Of a stretch of DNA of 64,000 bases, positions 63,035 through 64,000 are shown one piece after another. Within the stretch, counting starts at the first letter, position 1, and each line of letters begins with the position of its first letter. The translations under genes and the position numbers were made by a program. The notes under the pieces are model-generated. The model searched no databases. It saw only the letters and a program-made list of their open reading frames with translations, and was not told where the DNA came from. The DNA comes from Desulforamulus ruminis DSM 2154 (GTDB lineage: Bacteria > Bacillota > Desulfotomaculia > Desulfotomaculales > Desulfotomaculaceae): the NCBI RefSeq assembly GCF_000215085.1, contig NC_015589.1, forward strand, positions 2,182,120 to 2,246,119, in the 5' to 3' direction.

Positions 63035-64000
63035 TTAAACGGCGATACCCAGAGCTTTTCCATAACACTCCGCCGCTTCTCTCATCTTCCCTTGTTCCAC
63101 CAATATTTCTCCTCGCAACCCCCAGGCCTGATAATGATTGGGTTCATAATCGAGGATTTGCTCCACCAGACCATAGGTTTCGTCCAACCGGTTGAGTCGA
63201 AACAAGCATTCCGCCAGGTTTAACAAAAAAGTGCAGTTGCGGGGAGAGCACTCAACGGCTTTCCGGTAACATTCCAGGGCTTCCTTCACTTTTTCCATCT
63301 TTTCCAGACAAACCCCCAGATTATTGTGCAGGGTCCCGTCATGGGGACAAGCTTTGATGGCGCTGCGGTAGCAGCCCTGGGCCTCTTCCACCCGCCCCAT
63401 TTGATGATAGCAGGAAGCCATGTTGCTTAACAGGCCGAGATCCCGGGGCAGGTATTGTCTGGCCACTTCATAGCAGACCAGCGCCTCCTCGTACCGGGCT
63501 AAATAAAACAAGCTGTAGCCCTTGTTATTTAAGAGTTCAGGACTGGAAAAGCCCTGCGATTGAGCTTCGGTGTAAAAATCCAGGGCTTCCTGATGCCGAT
63601 CCATTTTACTTAAGGCCAGCCCGGTGTTAAATGAGATGGCCGGATCATTGCCGCCCAGCTCACGGGACTGCTGGAAGCAGGCCAGGGCTTCACGATAGCG
63701 CCCCATTTCCAAAAGATAAAGACCGCTGTTATTAAATTCGGAAACCCGGTCGCCCCCGGAGCATTCGACTTTCGTAGAAAAATCCTCCTGGTGGTGCTCC
63801 TGAATCTCCAGTTCATCCCAGCGGTGCGGCTTTATGCCTCCGTTGGAGGCTCGGTCCAGCCAGTATAAAAAACTGCCGGGTCCCAACCCGGAGGCAGCTT
63901 TTTTGCAATGCAGGGCCGCTTGATCCACCTGCCCCATTTTCAAATAGATCCGGCTGGCCTGCAAATGAAGATCCGCCTGACGGGGGTTCTTCTGGAGGGC
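63035..64000 (-). CDS. TPR-repeat protein (5' part beyond window)
   Basis: 321 residues are visible, and the frame is open through the window end. Successive TPR motifs are clear: NSGLYLLEMGRYREALACFQ, NTGLALSKMDRHQEALDFYT, NKGYSLFYLARYEEALVCYE, NMASCYHQMGRVEEAQGCYR, NNLGVCLEKMEKVKEALECY and LRGEILVEQGKMREAAECYG. There are at least seven repeats. It presumably serves as a scaffold; no catalytic domain is visible in this part. The start is beyond the window. Confidence 0.85.
   Translation of the reverse strand, partial: ALQKNPRQADLHLQASRIYLKMGQVDQAALHCKKAASGLGPGSFLYWLDRASNGGIKPHRWDELEIQEHHQEDFSTKVECSGGDRVSEFNNSGLYLLEMGRYREALACFQQSRELGGNDPAISFNTGLALSKMDRHQEALDFYTEAQSQGFSSPELLNNKGYSLFYLARYEEALVCYEVARQYLPRDLGLLSNMASCYHQMGRVEEAQGCYRSAIKACPHDGTLHNNLGVCLEKMEKVKEALECYRKAVECSPRNCTFLLNLAECLFRLNRLDETYGLVEQILDYEPNHYQAWGLRGEILVEQGKMREAAECYGKALGIAV

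Overview
The window suggests a Gram-positive, endospore-forming anaerobe of the Clostridia, most like the Desulfotomaculum/Peptococcaceae group. That assignment is an inference from gene content: germination proteins GerAA and GerAB, SpoVB, a YjcZ-like spore peptide, a SASP-like protein, a YpmA homologue, ComFB, and a group-B monomeric [FeFe] hydrogenase. Strong AGGAGG ribosome sites are common, and they often decide for TTG or GTG starts. Most genes lie on the minus strand.

Layout. 1-9 kb: germination genes (gerAB cut by the window edge), a fold-type III PLP decarboxylase, YqeY, an MFS carrier and a class A penicillin-binding protein. 9-20 kb: hypothetical proteins, a GT4 glycosyltransferase, ComFB, phosphofructokinase, an amino-acid-type ABC binding lipoprotein, a UPF0182 membrane protein, D-Ala-D-Ala ligase and the hydrogenase. 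20-24 kb: an unusual module of a duplicated PII-like protein, a duplicated DUF1538 membrane protein, a CBS protein and the decayed remains of a second DUF1538 gene. 24-30 kb: a metal island with two CadA/ZntA-type P-type ATPases and a ZIP transporter. 30.2-31.7 kb: an IS110-family element with a probable bridge RNA. 32-41 kb: looser accessory DNA with a secreted stalk/transglutaminase protein, a DUF2512 protein, a BioB-like radical SAM enzyme under a palindromic operator, a rifamycin phosphotransferase homologue and an EamA transporter, interrupted by palindromic repeats.

41-53.5 kb is the most interesting part. Thirteen closely packed minus-strand genes form one probable operon: HlyD-type adaptor, ABC ATPase, ABC-2 permease, CruF/AveC-like membrane protein, ketosynthase, a ketosynthase-like chain-length-factor homologue without the catalytic Cys, an alpha/beta-hydrolase-fold protein without the serine nucleophile, a methyltransferase, a second CruF-like membrane protein, an extended SDR, an SRPBCC aromatase/cyclase-like protein, a SPASM radical SAM protein and a metal-dependent cyclase-family protein. 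Its only evident promoter has a consensus -35, a 17-base spacer and a good -10, and is overlaid by a Fur-box-like inverted repeat. I read this as an iron-controlled, type II polyketide-like pathway with its own exporter. The product is unknown.

53.8-64 kb returns to housekeeping: tRNA-Trp, an EF-G-like GTPase, SpoVB, a SASP-like protein, then a queuosine/7-deazaguanine operon (queD-queC-DUF366-queE-folE) followed by ypmA and surE, and a TPR protein cut by the window end. A hairpin-forming repeat family (near 6.2, 26.8 and 62.9 kb) and a second palindromic family (near 32.0, 35.5, 36.6 and 39.7 kb) are scattered through the window. No CRISPR array or rRNA gene was seen.
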